This document shows, piece after piece, positions 51,534 through 60,100 of a stretch of 64,000 nucleotides of DNA. Source of the stretch: Paenibacillus chitinolyticus NBRC 15660 (lineage in GTDB: Bacteria; Bacillota; Bacilli; Paenibacillales; NBRC-103111); the NCBI RefSeq assembly GCF_000739915.1, contig NZ_BBJT01000007.1, positions 310,001 to 374,000 on the forward strand. Direction: 5' to 3'. The position numbers were made by a program, and so were the translations under genes. A model generated the notes under the pieces. The model searched no databases. It was not told the DNA's origin and saw nothing but the letters and a program-made list of their open reading frames with translations. The number at the start of each line of letters is the position of its first letter. The stretch's first letter is position 1.

Positions 51534-53123
51534 TCAAGCTAACGATCGCAGTATATCATCGATTTTTTTGCCGTTGGAAATAATTCCGTTATTCATCCAA
51601 GTTAGAAAATCAACCTCGTAAACGCGGTTATTTCGTACAGCGGGCAGATCACGCCACTCTGGCTGCTCCAGCAGTTCCCTCTCCTTTCCTTCTGCCTGGC
51701 TATGCCACTTATCGAAAGTAATGAACAGATGATCCGCGGTTAACGTACGCAGGTCCTCTACAGAGAGATTGAACATGCCCGGCCTATTCGCTTTTGAAGC
51801 TACACCTACTGCGGAGTAGGAGCGCAAGCCAACATCGCCATAGAGAACAGTCGAAACAAAGCCTTGCCCTTCTTCCGTATATTGGATGATGTGGTCCGCC
51901 GAGATACGCAAAAAAGCGACCGTTTCACCTTTCATAACCTGACTCAGCTTATGACTCGCGCTCCGTGCTTTGAAATCATATTTTGCGATAGCATCGTCGG
52001 CCAACTCCGTCCGACCGAAATAATCGGCGACGGTACGCAGCAGCGTACGCCAATTATTGGTCTGCCCACGCAGGATGCAAGTGTTGGATATGCGTCGGCA
52101 CTCAGAATATTGCTGTTGCTCGTAACGATCCATAAGCAATATCAAATCCGGCTCATAACCGGAAAGTGCGTCAAAGTTGCCGTCGTTCTCGTCGAACGTC
52201 GGAATATGGTTTAAGCCTAGATAGTCTTGTTTTCCCCATTTCGCATGCCAATACTGGGCAATAGGCTGCATATCCAGCGCGACTATGAAATCCTCCAAAT
52301 ACGGCGCTACTACTCTAAGCTGTCCCTTGCGGCTGCGACGGTATTGTCCGGGCGATATGCCTACCGTCTGCTTGAAACGACGATTGAAATAATATTCATT
52401 GTTGAAACCCGCATTCAGCGCAATATCGAGCAACTTGTCATCGGCGCTTGCCAGCCACTTCTTGGCTTGATTAATCCGTACTTCATTCAAGTACTGGAGC
52501 GGTACTTGACCCGTAGCCTCTTTGAACAGACGGGTATACTTCCAGCGTTCAATGCCTGCGAGGGAGGCCAGCTCCTCAACGGTCAGAAGCTCACGGTAAT
52601 ACTGATGAATATGCCGTATGCTAAGCTCTACCCCATGCCGCTCGATATCCGTTCCCTTATCCTCGGCTGCAGGTGCATTTTGGCGGAATAAAAAGAGCAG
52701 CAGCTCTTGAAATCTCACAAATCGTTGGAACAGCTCGAGCTCGTCGCTCGCCCCGCGGAGTCCATATAACTCATCAAGCAGCTCCATCGTCTTCGCGAAG
52801 GGTACGCAAGCAAGCTCTTGCTTATGCGGCAGCAAGCTCGAGGCTGCATCATAGCCGCTCGTTACGAAGCACACTCGGTAATAGCTGCCGCCCATCATCT
52901 CTTGATCAACGGATAAAGATCTTCCAGGCCCCTGCAAATAGCATTTTCCTTGTCCCGTCCCGCTCATTATAATGAGCAGTTCAAAGCTTTCCTTATCGTT
53001 TCTATCGCTGCCTTCCAAATCCCTCATTTCCGCTTGCTCGCCCGCAACGATTAAGCGGATCGATCGCAGCACATATTGGACTGAAGGAGCAGCCCCAGCT
53101 TGTTTGCGCTGTTCAATATCCAT
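51534..53123 (-). CDS. AraC-type regulator fused to siderophore-binding domain (Btr-like)
   Basis: A 529-residue protein. An N-terminal domain is followed by the AraC HTH pair (about residues 160-260: LASLAGIERWKYTRLFKEATG and KLLDIALNAGFNNEYYFNRRFK) and then a periplasmic-binding-protein-like domain of the FepB/BtuF type (about 265-525). This architecture is that of B. subtilis Btr, which binds bacillibactin and activates siderophore uptake genes. A Fur-like site lies at 53148. ATG 53123 is preferred to TTG 53135 by spacing from AAGGCGG. Confidence 0.88.
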   Translation of the reverse strand: MDIEQRKQAGAAPSVQYVLRSIRLIVAGEQAEMRDLEGSDRNDKESFELLIIMSGTGQGKCYLQGPGRSLSVDQEMMGGSYYRVCFVTSGYDAASSLLPHKQELACVPFAKTMELLDELYGLRGASDELELFQRFVRFQELLLFLFRQNAPAAEDKGTDIERHGVELSIRHIHQYYRELLTVEELASLAGIERWKYTRLFKEATGQVPLQYLNEVRINQAKKWLASADDKLLDIALNAGFNNEYYFNRRFKQTVGISPGQYRRSRKGQLRVVAPYLEDFIVALDMQPIAQYWHAKWGKQDYLGLNHIPTFDENDGNFDALSGYEPDLILLMDRYEQQQYSECRRISNTCILRGQTNNWRTLLRTVADYFGRTELADDAIAKYDFKARSASHKLSQVMKGETVAFLRISADHIIQYTEEGQGFVSTVLYGDVGLRSYSAVGVASKANRPGMFNLSVEDLRTLTADHLFITFDKWHSQAEGKERELLEQPEWRDLPAVRNNRVYEVDFLTWMNNGIISNGKKIDDILRSLA

Positions 53124-53147
53124 CGTTACTTTCAACCGCCTTCTAAT

Positions 53148-53162
53148 TGATATTCATTCTCA
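53148..53162. promoter_or_regulatory. Fur-like site before the Btr-like gene
   Basis: TGATATTCATTCTCA matches 13 of 15 positions of TGATAATCATTATCA. Confidence 0.75.
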
Positions 53163-53181
53163 ATGAATATAGTGTAAATCA

Positions 53182-53223
53182 AAAGGAGCCGCCCATCAAC
53201 CTTCGTTGAAAAGCGGCTCTTTC
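53182..53223 (-). terminator. Terminator after the siderophore-binding lipoprotein gene
   Basis: A stem GAGCCGC/GCGGCTC extended by AAA/TTT, with an 18-base loop. On the minus strand it is followed by CTTTTGA-type T-rich sequence. Confidence 0.65.
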
Positions 53224-53274
53224 CCAATTATGGCGATGAGTCCCGCCAATGAACTTAATCACTCTTCTTTCCTG

Positions 53275-54279
53275 CTAAGGAGCCAGCAATCGAAGTAAAT
53301 CATCCATCTTCAATCCGTTAGCCGTAATGGCTCCCGTCTGCCAATACGATCTCTCTACAGGGTATACATGGCCGTTTTTAAATGCAGGAACGGTCTTCCA
53401 TAACGGATTTGCCTTCATTTCCTCAAGTGCTTTTGCGTTGCCCTCTTCCTCCCACGTCCCGTTGGACGGAAGCAAAATAATATGGTCCGCGTCAAGCTTC
53501 GGAATGACCTCCTTCGACAAAACGATATTGCCCTCCGTCATCGCCTTGGCGAACCCCGGTGCATTCAGCCCAAGATCCTCATACAGGATTTGTCCGACAA
53601 ATGTGTTATGAATGCCGAAAATATTAATCGATTTGTCTACGACGTTCATCCGCAGAACAACAAGCTTCTCATCGCCGATCGCCGCGTTCAGCTTCGCCTT
53701 CACATCGGCAATACGGGCTTCGTAATCGGCAAGAACCTGCTCCGCCTTGCCGCTGATACCAAGCAAATCGGCGATTAAGGTCAATGTTTTGCGCGAATCC
53801 GCAAGTACGTCGTCCGGCAAGCGGAATGTCGGCGCAACCTTGGAATAGAGCTCGTATTGTGCTGCATCGACCTCTCCGGTGCCGATGATCAAGTCCGGCT
53901 CGGACACAAGCAAAGCCTCGATGCTGCCGGTCACGTCGAACAACGGCACTTCCAGCTTCAAATAATCCTGCTTCCCCCACATCGGGTTATAATATTGCAC
54001 AATAGGCGTTACCCCAAGCGCAACCAAATAATCTTCACGATAAAGAGCTGAGACTCGCTTCGGTTTTGTCGGAATCTTTACCTCTCCGAAGCCATCGGTT
54101 ACGACGCGCGTTCCTGTCTGAGGCGGAGCTCCGCTTGGAGCTGCCGTTGCCTGTGCAGGCTGATCGGTAGTCACCGTGGCCGCAGCTTGATCGCCTGTCG
54201 AGCCGCAACCTGTCACCGTAACCATAGCTGCCGTTATAAGCGATATCCATCCTGTTTTCATAAATCCCGATCTTGCCAT
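53275..54279 (-). CDS. Iron-siderophore ABC transporter substrate-binding lipoprotein
   Basis: A protein of 334 residues with a signal peptide and lipobox VTGC (Cys about residue 25). The mature part has the cluster B (FepB/FhuD) fold: VTDGFGEVKIPTKPKRVSAL, YRLPDDVLADSRKTLTLIAD-like middle segment and a C-terminal helix. It binds ferric siderophores outside the cell. No permease or ATPase gene is adjacent, so it depends on a distant importer. It is regulated by the perfect Fur box at 54338. ATG 54279 (GGGAG upstream) or ATG 54261 are possible starts. Confidence 0.88.
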   Translation of the reverse strand: MARSGFMKTGWISLITAAMVTVTGCGSTGDQAAATVTTDQPAQATAAPSGAPPQTGTRVVTDGFGEVKIPTKPKRVSALYREDYLVALGVTPIVQYYNPMWGKQDYLKLEVPLFDVTGSIEALLVSEPDLIIGTGEVDAAQYELYSKVAPTFRLPDDVLADSRKTLTLIADLLGISGKAEQVLADYEARIADVKAKLNAAIGDEKLVVLRMNVVDKSINIFGIHNTFVGQILYEDLGLNAPGFAKAMTEGNIVLSKEVIPKLDADHIILLPSNGTWEEEGNAKALEEMKANPLWKTVPAFKNGHVYPVERSYWQTGAITANGLKMDDLLRLLAP

Positions 54280-54337
54280 GATTAAATTCACTCCCATAAG
54301 TAGTATGTTTTGTAGCAAACAATTCGTTTATTTGTAA

Positions 54338-54352
54338 TGATAATCATTATCA
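54338..54352. promoter_or_regulatory. Fur box before the substrate-binding gene
   Basis: TGATAATCATTATCA, perfect 7-1-7; the match extends to the 19-bp AATGATAATCATTATCATT. Confidence 0.92.
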
Positions 54353-54467
54353 TTTAGCTTGAGTAGATCTTACCCCATATTGGATTGCATGATCAATATA
54401 CATTCTCTACGACCGGCTTTATACAAACTCGTCACTTCCGTACTAACGAAAAACAATAAAAACATTC

Positions 54468-54953
54468 ATGACCGTCGACCGGGTCACAGGCCATAATGAA
54501 AATTATCATAGCTACTCTTACATCAAGCAACGCCGGGAGGCGATTGTAAACGAGTCCACTATAGAAATTCTACACGCGAAGGCAGACCCACTCAAAAAGG
54601 AGCTGGCAGATCAATACAGCCTGAAACGCATCCAACACGATCTGGAACTACTGGACGAAGTAATTCAAAAGGGCTTCAATACGTTGAGCAAGATGGAAGT
54701 GATTAGCCCTGTCACCGCCATCAAAGCGATGAAGATGAAACACAAGCTCATCAATGGCAGTACAGGCGGCGATACGCACTATGGGCTGAGGGAAATCAAG
54801 CTACGTGAGGCTGCGCGGGAACAGGCCATCACAGCGGCGATTCTACAGTTGTCCCGGTAGAGCAGCATGATGCTGTGATCGAGCTTATGGAATGGTGACG
54901 CGGGAGTATTACGAATCCATTGGCTTGAGTGAAACCTATGCGCAGCAATAGCA
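54468..54953 (+). pseudogene. Frameshifted hypothetical ORF, possibly phage-derived
   Basis: The first frame (54468-54860) gives 130 residues with a helix-rich core (SPVTAIKAMKMKHKLINGST). Further coding-like sequence continues in other frames after its stop: VVPVEQHDAVIELMEW (then TGA) and VTREYYESIGLSETYAQQ (then TAG near 54951). The pieces fit end to end, so a once longer gene has suffered two frameshifts. The family is not recognised; the highly polar helices and position are compatible with a phage-type small protein. Confidence 0.5.
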
Positions 54954-54983
54954 AGAGAGGCAATAGAAGATCACGCGGTACGA

Positions 54984-55019
54984 AAAGGAGAACGCCTGTG
55001 ATGGGCGTTCTCCTTTGTT
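54984..55019 (+). terminator. AAGGAGAAC-type terminator
   Basis: A perfect 13-bp stem AAAGGAGAACGCC/GGCGTTCTCCTTT (54984-54996 with 55004-55016). The sister copy is at 47503. No further gene lies in 55020-55133. Confidence 0.7.
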
Positions 55020-55133
55020 TTGACATGGTTGAGCGTATGGGGCTGTGATGACGGATGGATCATGTGTGTTTTAGTTACGTCTTTTTATTGATTAAAATCA
55101 TACCACCGCGATGAGCAGTGTGACGTTATTAAT

Positions 55134-56294
55134 TTAAGTTCTTACATCTTTATGACGCAGACTTAAAACGACTGCATTTTGCTTAACCTCACTAAGAGTG
55201 CCTCGGTCTAACCCAAGCAGTATTTCTACCTCATCTTTAATCATACTCACATTATTTTTAGAAAGTTGATGCATAAACTGATCCCCAGAAAGAACCCCGT
55301 TACTTTGTATGACATCTACAGCCTTCCTCAGAACGGTCGGTTTGGATACTTGAATAACATCATCTAATGGTTCTTTAGTACGCCAGCCCTTCTTCGATAT
55401 TTGCCTCATTAAGTACTGGTACTGATTATAGTTGATTGCCTTTAACTGATAAGCCCGCACTATCATTGCAGATATTGATACTTTCCATTTCTTTTTTAAC
55501 TCTATATAAAAATCTAAATTATTTGGTAAGACTAGATCCTTCAAAAAAGCTTCTTTTGGCAGTAAAAATGAAGCTGCAAACTGATGCGCTTCATTTTCCA
55601 TCTGACGAAACTCTTCACGAGATACAAGTTCCAGATCAGCATTCCAATCATGCAGCATTATGTGCCCCAGCTCGTGGGCTGCATCAAATTGTCTTCTTGC
55701 TGCCGAACTCTTGTCACTTCCAAGAACAATAAATAAATATTCTTCTCCATCAACTTCTTGTCGTTGACTAAAAGCGTCAATGTTCGCATTATCTGTGCCA
55801 AATGAGGTTACAATGAATCCATTCTTTTCAAGAATGTAAACCATATTAGGTATTGGGTCAGTACCCAACTTCCAATAATCGCGCGTAGCTTGAGCAACCT
55901 TTTCAATGTCATTTATCCCTTCCCGTATTGGGGGGATATTTATTTTTGGAAATTGAACAAATTGATTTAAAGTGTGATATATCTTTGCTAGGATTTTTGT
56001 TTTCTCTTCTTGTGAAAGACGATCTTTTTTATTGGTAGATAGAAGTGCTCTAAAGTAAGTAGTACCTACTTTGATACTCTTATCGTCCTTTTCATAAAAA
56101 TAATCCCTTGGAAACCCAAGGGCGCTAATTAATTTTAGTAGTGTTTCCAAACTAGGATTGGCTTTCCCATTCTCGTATTGTGAAATTGACTGTTTGCTAA
56201 CTTGTACCTCATCAGCCAATTCGGCAATAGTCTTACCTCTGTAAATTCTTGCAGCCTTTAACCTGTCCCCGTTAAAAACTCTTACAACTGACAT
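55134..56294 (-). CDS. XRE-type HTH plus ImmA/IrrE metallopeptidase
   Basis: A 386-residue protein. An N-terminal Cro/CI-type HTH (TIAELADEVQVSKQSISQY, about 22-40) is joined to an ImmA/IrrE (DUF955) zinc peptidase domain with HELGH (about residue 211) and NEAHQFAASFLLP as metal ligand region. Such proteins control phage, ICE or toxin-antitoxin repression by cleaving a repressor. Its neighbour on the same strand (56322) is a probable partner, and the two share the promoter at 57115. Low GC content suggests acquisition. Confidence 0.85.
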   Translation of the reverse strand: MSVVRVFNGDRLKAARIYRGKTIAELADEVQVSKQSISQYENGKANPSLETLLKLISALGFPRDYFYEKDDKSIKVGTTYFRALLSTNKKDRLSQEEKTKILAKIYHTLNQFVQFPKINIPPIREGINDIEKVAQATRDYWKLGTDPIPNMVYILEKNGFIVTSFGTDNANIDAFSQRQEVDGEEYLFIVLGSDKSSAARRQFDAAHELGHIMLHDWNADLELVSREEFRQMENEAHQFAASFLLPKEAFLKDLVLPNNLDFYIELKKKWKVSISAMIVRAYQLKAINYNQYQYLMRQISKKGWRTKEPLDDVIQVSKPTVLRKAVDVIQSNGVLSGDQFMHQLSKNNVSMIKDEVEILLGLDRGTLSEVKQNAVVLSLRHKDVRT

Positions 56295-56321
56295 TCTTAT
56301 TCCTCCTAAAGAGAAAGAATT

Positions 56322-57083
56322 TTAACCTTCCTTCTCCATCTCATCATTTCTAAGTTGTACAAGATCATCATGCTGATGAGAAACGACCCCTTCTCGAAGA
56401 CCAACAAAAATTTCTTCCTCATGTTCAGAAGTAGTTCCTTGCAATTCAAATGCTGTGCTAAAATCGGCTGTAATAAACTCGTTCCAGTTTTCTTCGTAGG
56501 CTATTTCCAATTCAGCATTAGGCATAATGGCATTAACCGATGCTATCTCACCTTTATCTGTAGAAAAGGTAACAAGAACAAATCGCGTAACTTCACCCTC
56601 AAGCAGATGTAACATAAGCTTCAACTCATATTCAACCTGTTCATTCCAGTCAACATTTTCAGTATCAAAAAGATAAATTTGCTTGGCTGGGTTAAGATCT
56701 ACGTCAGCTTCCAAGTCATTATTTTTTGAAGAAAGGGCATCTATGTAGTGCACTGTTTCTTTATAAAGTCGTTCACTCAATTGGCGAAATCTTTTTTCTT
56801 GCATAGCCGCATATAAATACTTTGTTTCTTTATCATAAATCAAGACAAGTTCCCACAAAGGACCTCTCTTAACTTTTACACATTGGAACTGATCTGACGG
56901 AAGCGTCCGAATTATATTAGTGTTGATGAAATCCCATTTCAAAAAGTGGACACTATTGAATGTCTCGACCTTTCTTTCCATTCTAAATTCCATTATGTCC
57001 TTTTTATTTGCATTCCTAATCGCATCAATAATTATAGTTTTATAATTATCAGCCATTGGTATAGATAAGGTATTATTATCCAT
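56322..57083 (-). CDS. Hypothetical protein, DUF5986-like, partner of the ImmA/IrrE gene
   Basis: A 253-residue soluble protein; no signal peptide or membrane helix. AIRNANKKDIMEFRMERKVE and FNSVHFLKWDFINTNIIRTL followed by KRGPLWELVLIYDKETKYLYAAM match the DUF5986 type from memory. That family typically lies just upstream of an XRE-ImmA/IrrE gene, as here, which suggests a two-gene addiction or defence unit. The C-terminus is highly acidic. Toxin or substrate role unknown. Confidence 0.65.
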   Translation of the reverse strand: MDNNTLSIPMADNYKTIIIDAIRNANKKDIMEFRMERKVETFNSVHFLKWDFINTNIIRTLPSDQFQCVKVKRGPLWELVLIYDKETKYLYAAMQEKRFRQLSERLYKETVHYIDALSSKNNDLEADVDLNPAKQIYLFDTENVDWNEQVEYELKLMLHLLEGEVTRFVLVTFSTDKGEIASVNAIMPNAELEIAYEENWNEFITADFSTAFELQGTTSEHEEEIFVGLREGVVSHQHDDLVQLRNDEMEKEG

Positions 57084-57114
57084 GTGATCACCACGCTTTT
57101 GATTTTATAAAATA

Positions 57115-57142
57115 ATTTTACCAAAAACGTTTTATTTGTCAA
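57115..57142 (-). promoter_or_regulatory. Promoter with internal palindrome before the DUF5986/ImmA pair
   Basis: TTGACA (57142-57137), a 16-base spacer and TAAAAT (57120-57115) read on the minus strand. The spacer carries the perfect palindrome AAAACGTTTT (57124-57133), a candidate site for the XRE protein. Confidence 0.65.
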
Positions 57143-57230
57143 TCAAAACTCAGTTTTATCATAAAAACCATAATAAAAATGTCGCTTGACGAGATTTATT
57201 TCAATTTTAAATTCAAATGGTTACTTTACC

Positions 57231-57360
57231 TCACTTGTGATACGGTTCTCCTTCAACACCATATCTACACACCAATTTTTCGCCGTCACTTATGATAAGG
57301 TTCAGCTTAACGGGTCTTTCGGCGGAAAATCCGCCGCGGCGCATAATCGCCAGCCTTTTA
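57231..57360 (+). repeat. Dispersed repeats: partial copy and nearly full type A copy
   Basis: A fragment TCACTTGTGATACGGTTCTCC is at 57231-57251. The full copy (57276-57327) begins TTTTTCGCCGTCACTTATG and ends AACGGGTCTTTCGGCGGAAA; CGCCG and CGGCG are its inverted ends. The tail CCGCCGCGGCGCATAATCGC (57331-57350) matches that at 59164. Confidence 0.75.
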
Positions 57361-57403
57361 CTCGATTCAAGGACTTCGTCTAATGAGCACGAGGTCTGCT
57401 TTT

Positions 57404-58399
57404 CTAAGACGCTCTCTCTTTCTCGTCGTTGACTGAAAAGATATGAAGTGGTCGATTCGGCGGAATATCGACCTCAAGGGGAATGTTCAGCTTCCTTGCG
57501 GCTATATGCAAATTTTGCAGCAGCGTGAACCATTCTGCGTCCGAGCATGCATAATTTTTCGTTTTGATGGTAAAGTTCCTGCCATTCTGCTGCCAGAATG
57601 TGATCTTTCTGCCTCCGATATTTTCCAAACTTGCATTGCAATCTACGACGATTTTCCTGATTTGGTCTGCGGGCAGTTGATTTCTTTCGGAAAAAATAAT
57701 TCGGTTTTGCTCAGAATCTACGACGATCCGCTGGGTCTTTATTGTACTGTAAGTAAGTGTTAATCGAGTCGCGGGGGATATGGAAGAATCTGTACTTGCT
57801 TGTAACTGCGCCGTTGCTTCAAGTGCCTCCAATTTCCGATTATTCAGCTGTTCATTTCTTTGCAACAACCGATCCTCCACTTTATAACGGCCCTCGATAG
57901 ATCTAATAGGCAGTTTGATGACCTGCTCGGGCGTATAAAGAATGTATTCTTGCAGCCAGAAAAAACTAAAACGTGCGATTCTGAATTTTTGCTCGACCCC
58001 GATCAGTTCCTCGAATGCCACATCGTAGCGGCGGCCCCATTTCGAGAATTGAATCCGATCATGCGACATTACGATGGAATACGGTGGCCGCAAGTAGCCG
58101 GATAGCGCTGTTCCGCTTATGAATAAAAAAATGCCCAGACACACAGCTGAGCCATTGATCGCCAGCATTTTCAGATCTTCCGACAGAAAGGACAACCATC
58201 CCATACGGGGAAATTTGACCGAAAGGATCAGAACCGAAAATATTCCAACTAAAAGAAGGGACACAAAAAGCGATACCACTGCAGCAAATCCAAGAGATTT
58301 AAACAACGATTCCCGCCTCAGTATTTCAGTTGGCGCTTTGTTCTCTTGCCCCCATTGCTTCTGTTTACGCTGATGTTTCGTGTTTATTTGTTTATTCAT
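57404..58399 (-). CDS. Hypothetical membrane protein with PH-like cytoplasmic domains
   Basis: A 331-residue protein. Two hydrophobic helices (about 35-60 and 75-98) are followed by a long soluble part that contains SIVMSHDRIQFSKWGRRYDV and a second beta-rich segment, reminiscent of bacterial PH-like domains. No enzyme motif is visible. A basic N-terminus suggests the N-in orientation. Function unknown. Confidence 0.65.
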   Translation of the reverse strand: MNKQINTKHQRKQKQWGQENKAPTEILRRESLFKSLGFAAVVSLFVSLLLVGIFSVLILSVKFPRMGWLSFLSEDLKMLAINGSAVCLGIFLFISGTALSGYLRPPYSIVMSHDRIQFSKWGRRYDVAFEELIGVEQKFRIARFSFFWLQEYILYTPEQVIKLPIRSIEGRYKVEDRLLQRNEQLNNRKLEALEATAQLQASTDSSISPATRLTLTYSTIKTQRIVVDSEQNRIIFSERNQLPADQIRKIVVDCNASLENIGGRKITFWQQNGRNFTIKTKNYACSDAEWFTLLQNLHIAARKLNIPLEVDIPPNRPLHIFSVNDEKERAS

Positions 58400-58439
58400 A
58401 GTTAAACTGTAACACTTCCTCTAGTACATATTAGACACA

Positions 58440-58466
58440 TGCGCGGCGTTTAACCGCCAACCTTCT
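58440..58466 (+). repeat. Dispersed repeat tail fragment
   Basis: GCGCGGCGTTTAACCGCCAA then CCTTCT matches the tail GCCGCGGCGCATAAT-GCCAACCTTTC found at 59164 and 61160. Confidence 0.45.
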
Positions 58467-58665
58467 TAGCTCATTACTGAAACTGTCGTGGCCGGATGTT
58501 ATTACATAGAAGGACCCACCCGAGAGCAAAACTGTAGATCCGGGGCTTAGTAGTAATCGAGCTTTTCTTGTATTGTAAAATAATGATAAAATGTTTTATA
58601 AACCTCATACACCTGAAAGGATTACCTTTGTCGAATCACCCCGAAAATAAAGGAGAAGACGAAAT

Positions 58666-59163
58666 ATGGGAATCATGGCCTGTTTCTTATCATTAAACGA
58701 TGCTTTAGCGGATGAAGTTGCCCAGTTAGACAATGCCCATATCGTCGAGAAGGTCGAGGAACTTATGGGAAAACAACGCTGTCCAGTATATGAGATGGAT
58801 AAATTATGGGACGGATTGCATTATCTGCTAACCGGAAACTCTGCCTCACAGCCGATCGAGGATCACCCATTAAGCGAGGCTATTGTAGGAGTCCACGTGC
58901 TGGATACGGAAGAATTCGTAAGTGCCATTGGTTCGGATGAGCTTCCCCGCATTCTCAAAGCCCTTCATTCTGTGGACAGGACCGTCTTGAAGCAACATTT
59001 CAACCCTGCCGATTTTAGATCAAAACAGATTTACCCGGATATTTGGGCGGACGATGAAGCTGAGGAACGTTTCACAGAGCTCATAACGGAACTCAACCAA
59101 TTAACTCATTTTTATGAACAAAGCCTTGCCCAAGGTCATGATATATTGATCAGCATTTATTAA
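58666..59163 (+). CDS. DUF1877 family protein (YfbM-like)
   Basis: A 165-residue soluble protein. MGIMACFLSLNDALADEV with CPVYEMDKLWDGLHYLLTG is the DUF1877/YfbM pattern, an alpha/beta fold with no established function. AAGGAGAAG precedes the ATG. It appears to be a single-gene unit. Confidence 0.9.
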   Translation: MGIMACFLSLNDALADEVAQLDNAHIVEKVEELMGKQRCPVYEMDKLWDGLHYLLTGNSASQPIEDHPLSEAIVGVHVLDTEEFVSAIGSDELPRILKALHSVDRTVLKQHFNPADFRSKQIYPDIWADDEAEERFTELITELNQLTHFYEQSLAQGHDILISIY

Positions 59164-59203
59164 AACTGCCGCATGCCGCGGCGCATAGTTGCCAACCTTT
59201 CAA
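59164..59203 (+). repeat. Dispersed repeat tail copy
   Basis: AACTGCCGCATGCCGCGGCG then CATAGTTGCCAACCTTTCAA. It follows the DUF1877 stop directly. A terminator of the GGCCACC family lies at 59414. Confidence 0.6.
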
Positions 59204-59407
59204 TACCCGATCCAGGGGCCATGATCAAGCCTACATAACATGCACGGAAGGCCATCTAGACGTATCAAAATCATATCACGAATTTGGAAAACATTGTCGT
59301 GTCTGGTCACAAAAATCGCCCTAAGTGTGCCGCAGCACATGATTGCCTACGATTTTGCTCATTACATTTAAAAAGCTCAATTCAAGATAATGATCGAAAT
59401 TTCATAA

Positions 59408-59470
59408 ATACATTCAAAAGGCCACCGATGTAATTGGCGGCCTTATTATCGATGATTCATCTATTGTATC
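59408..59470 (-). terminator. GGCCACC terminator cassette after the MerR gene
   Basis: AAGGCCACCG/TGGCGGCCTT with ATGTAAT loop, followed by ATTATCGATGATTCATCTAT. The same order and trailing sequence occurs after the HxlR gene (38660). Confidence 0.65.
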
Positions 59471-59477
59471 CGTTCTC

Positions 59478-59927
59478 TTACGCCTTCTGAACAGGGGGCG
59501 AGTAAAATACGTCACAATGCATATGCTGAATTTTATCCCAGTTGCCGGGATTGGTCGTGTCTGGGGAGCGTTGCTCCAGAATGGCCTGATATAAAGCGGT
59601 TTTTTGCTCCAAATGGGCAACGTGCTGTTTGGCTTCTTCAAGCTTAACGAGCGCCGCTTCTTTATGCTCCATCATTATTGCCCAGCGTTGCGGAATGGTC
59701 GAATCCCCTTCGAGACAGAGATCGACGTACATTTTAATGACTTCAATCGGCATCCCGGATTGCTTGAGGCATTTGACTCCATGCAGCCAGTTGATCGACT
59801 CTTCGTCGAACATCCGGATGTTGTTTTGATTGCGCTGTACGCTTGGCACCAGGCCTTTATCCGTGTAAAAGCGTACGGCGTGCTCGGTGAGTCCCGTTAT
59901 CAAAGCGGCTTCTTTGACCGTATGCAT
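59478..59927 (-). CDS. MerR family transcriptional activator
   Basis: A 149-residue regulator: MHTVKEAALITGLTEHAVRF HTH, the wing NIRMFDEESINWLHG, a coiled-coil (about 80-118) and a short C-terminus. The proline/cysteine ligands of metal-binding members are absent, so it belongs to the aldehyde/stress-responsive (AdhR-like) type. AAGGAGG precedes ATG 59927. It is divergent from an aldo/keto reductase with a lengthened promoter spacer between them, typical of MerR-activated promoters. Confidence 0.9.
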   Translation of the reverse strand: MHTVKEAALITGLTEHAVRFYTDKGLVPSVQRNQNNIRMFDEESINWLHGVKCLKQSGMPIEVIKMYVDLCLEGDSTIPQRWAIMMEHKEAALVKLEEAKQHVAHLEQKTALYQAILEQRSPDTTNPGNWDKIQHMHCDVFYSPPVQKA

Positions 59928-59965
59928 TTGAAATCCTCCTTGGAAAATAAATTGTTGAAAACGGC

Positions 59966-59996
59966 TTGACTTCGTGTAACACGAAGGTAATAAGCT
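59966..59996 (+). promoter_or_regulatory. MerR-type promoter with palindrome in a long spacer
   Basis: TTGACT (59966-59971) and TAAGCT (59991-59996) are 19 bases apart. TTCGTGT-A-ACACGAA (59971-59985), a perfect 7-1-7 palindrome, lies in the spacer. MerR proteins activate such overlong promoters by untwisting the DNA. Confidence 0.75.
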
Positions 59997-60100
59997 TACT
60001 GTAACGCAAATCAGCCGTGAAGGGAATCCCCGCTGCGATGCCCGATTCCCGGGATGCGTGCCGGTTGCCATTTTACATTTGAACAATGGGAGGAATTACA

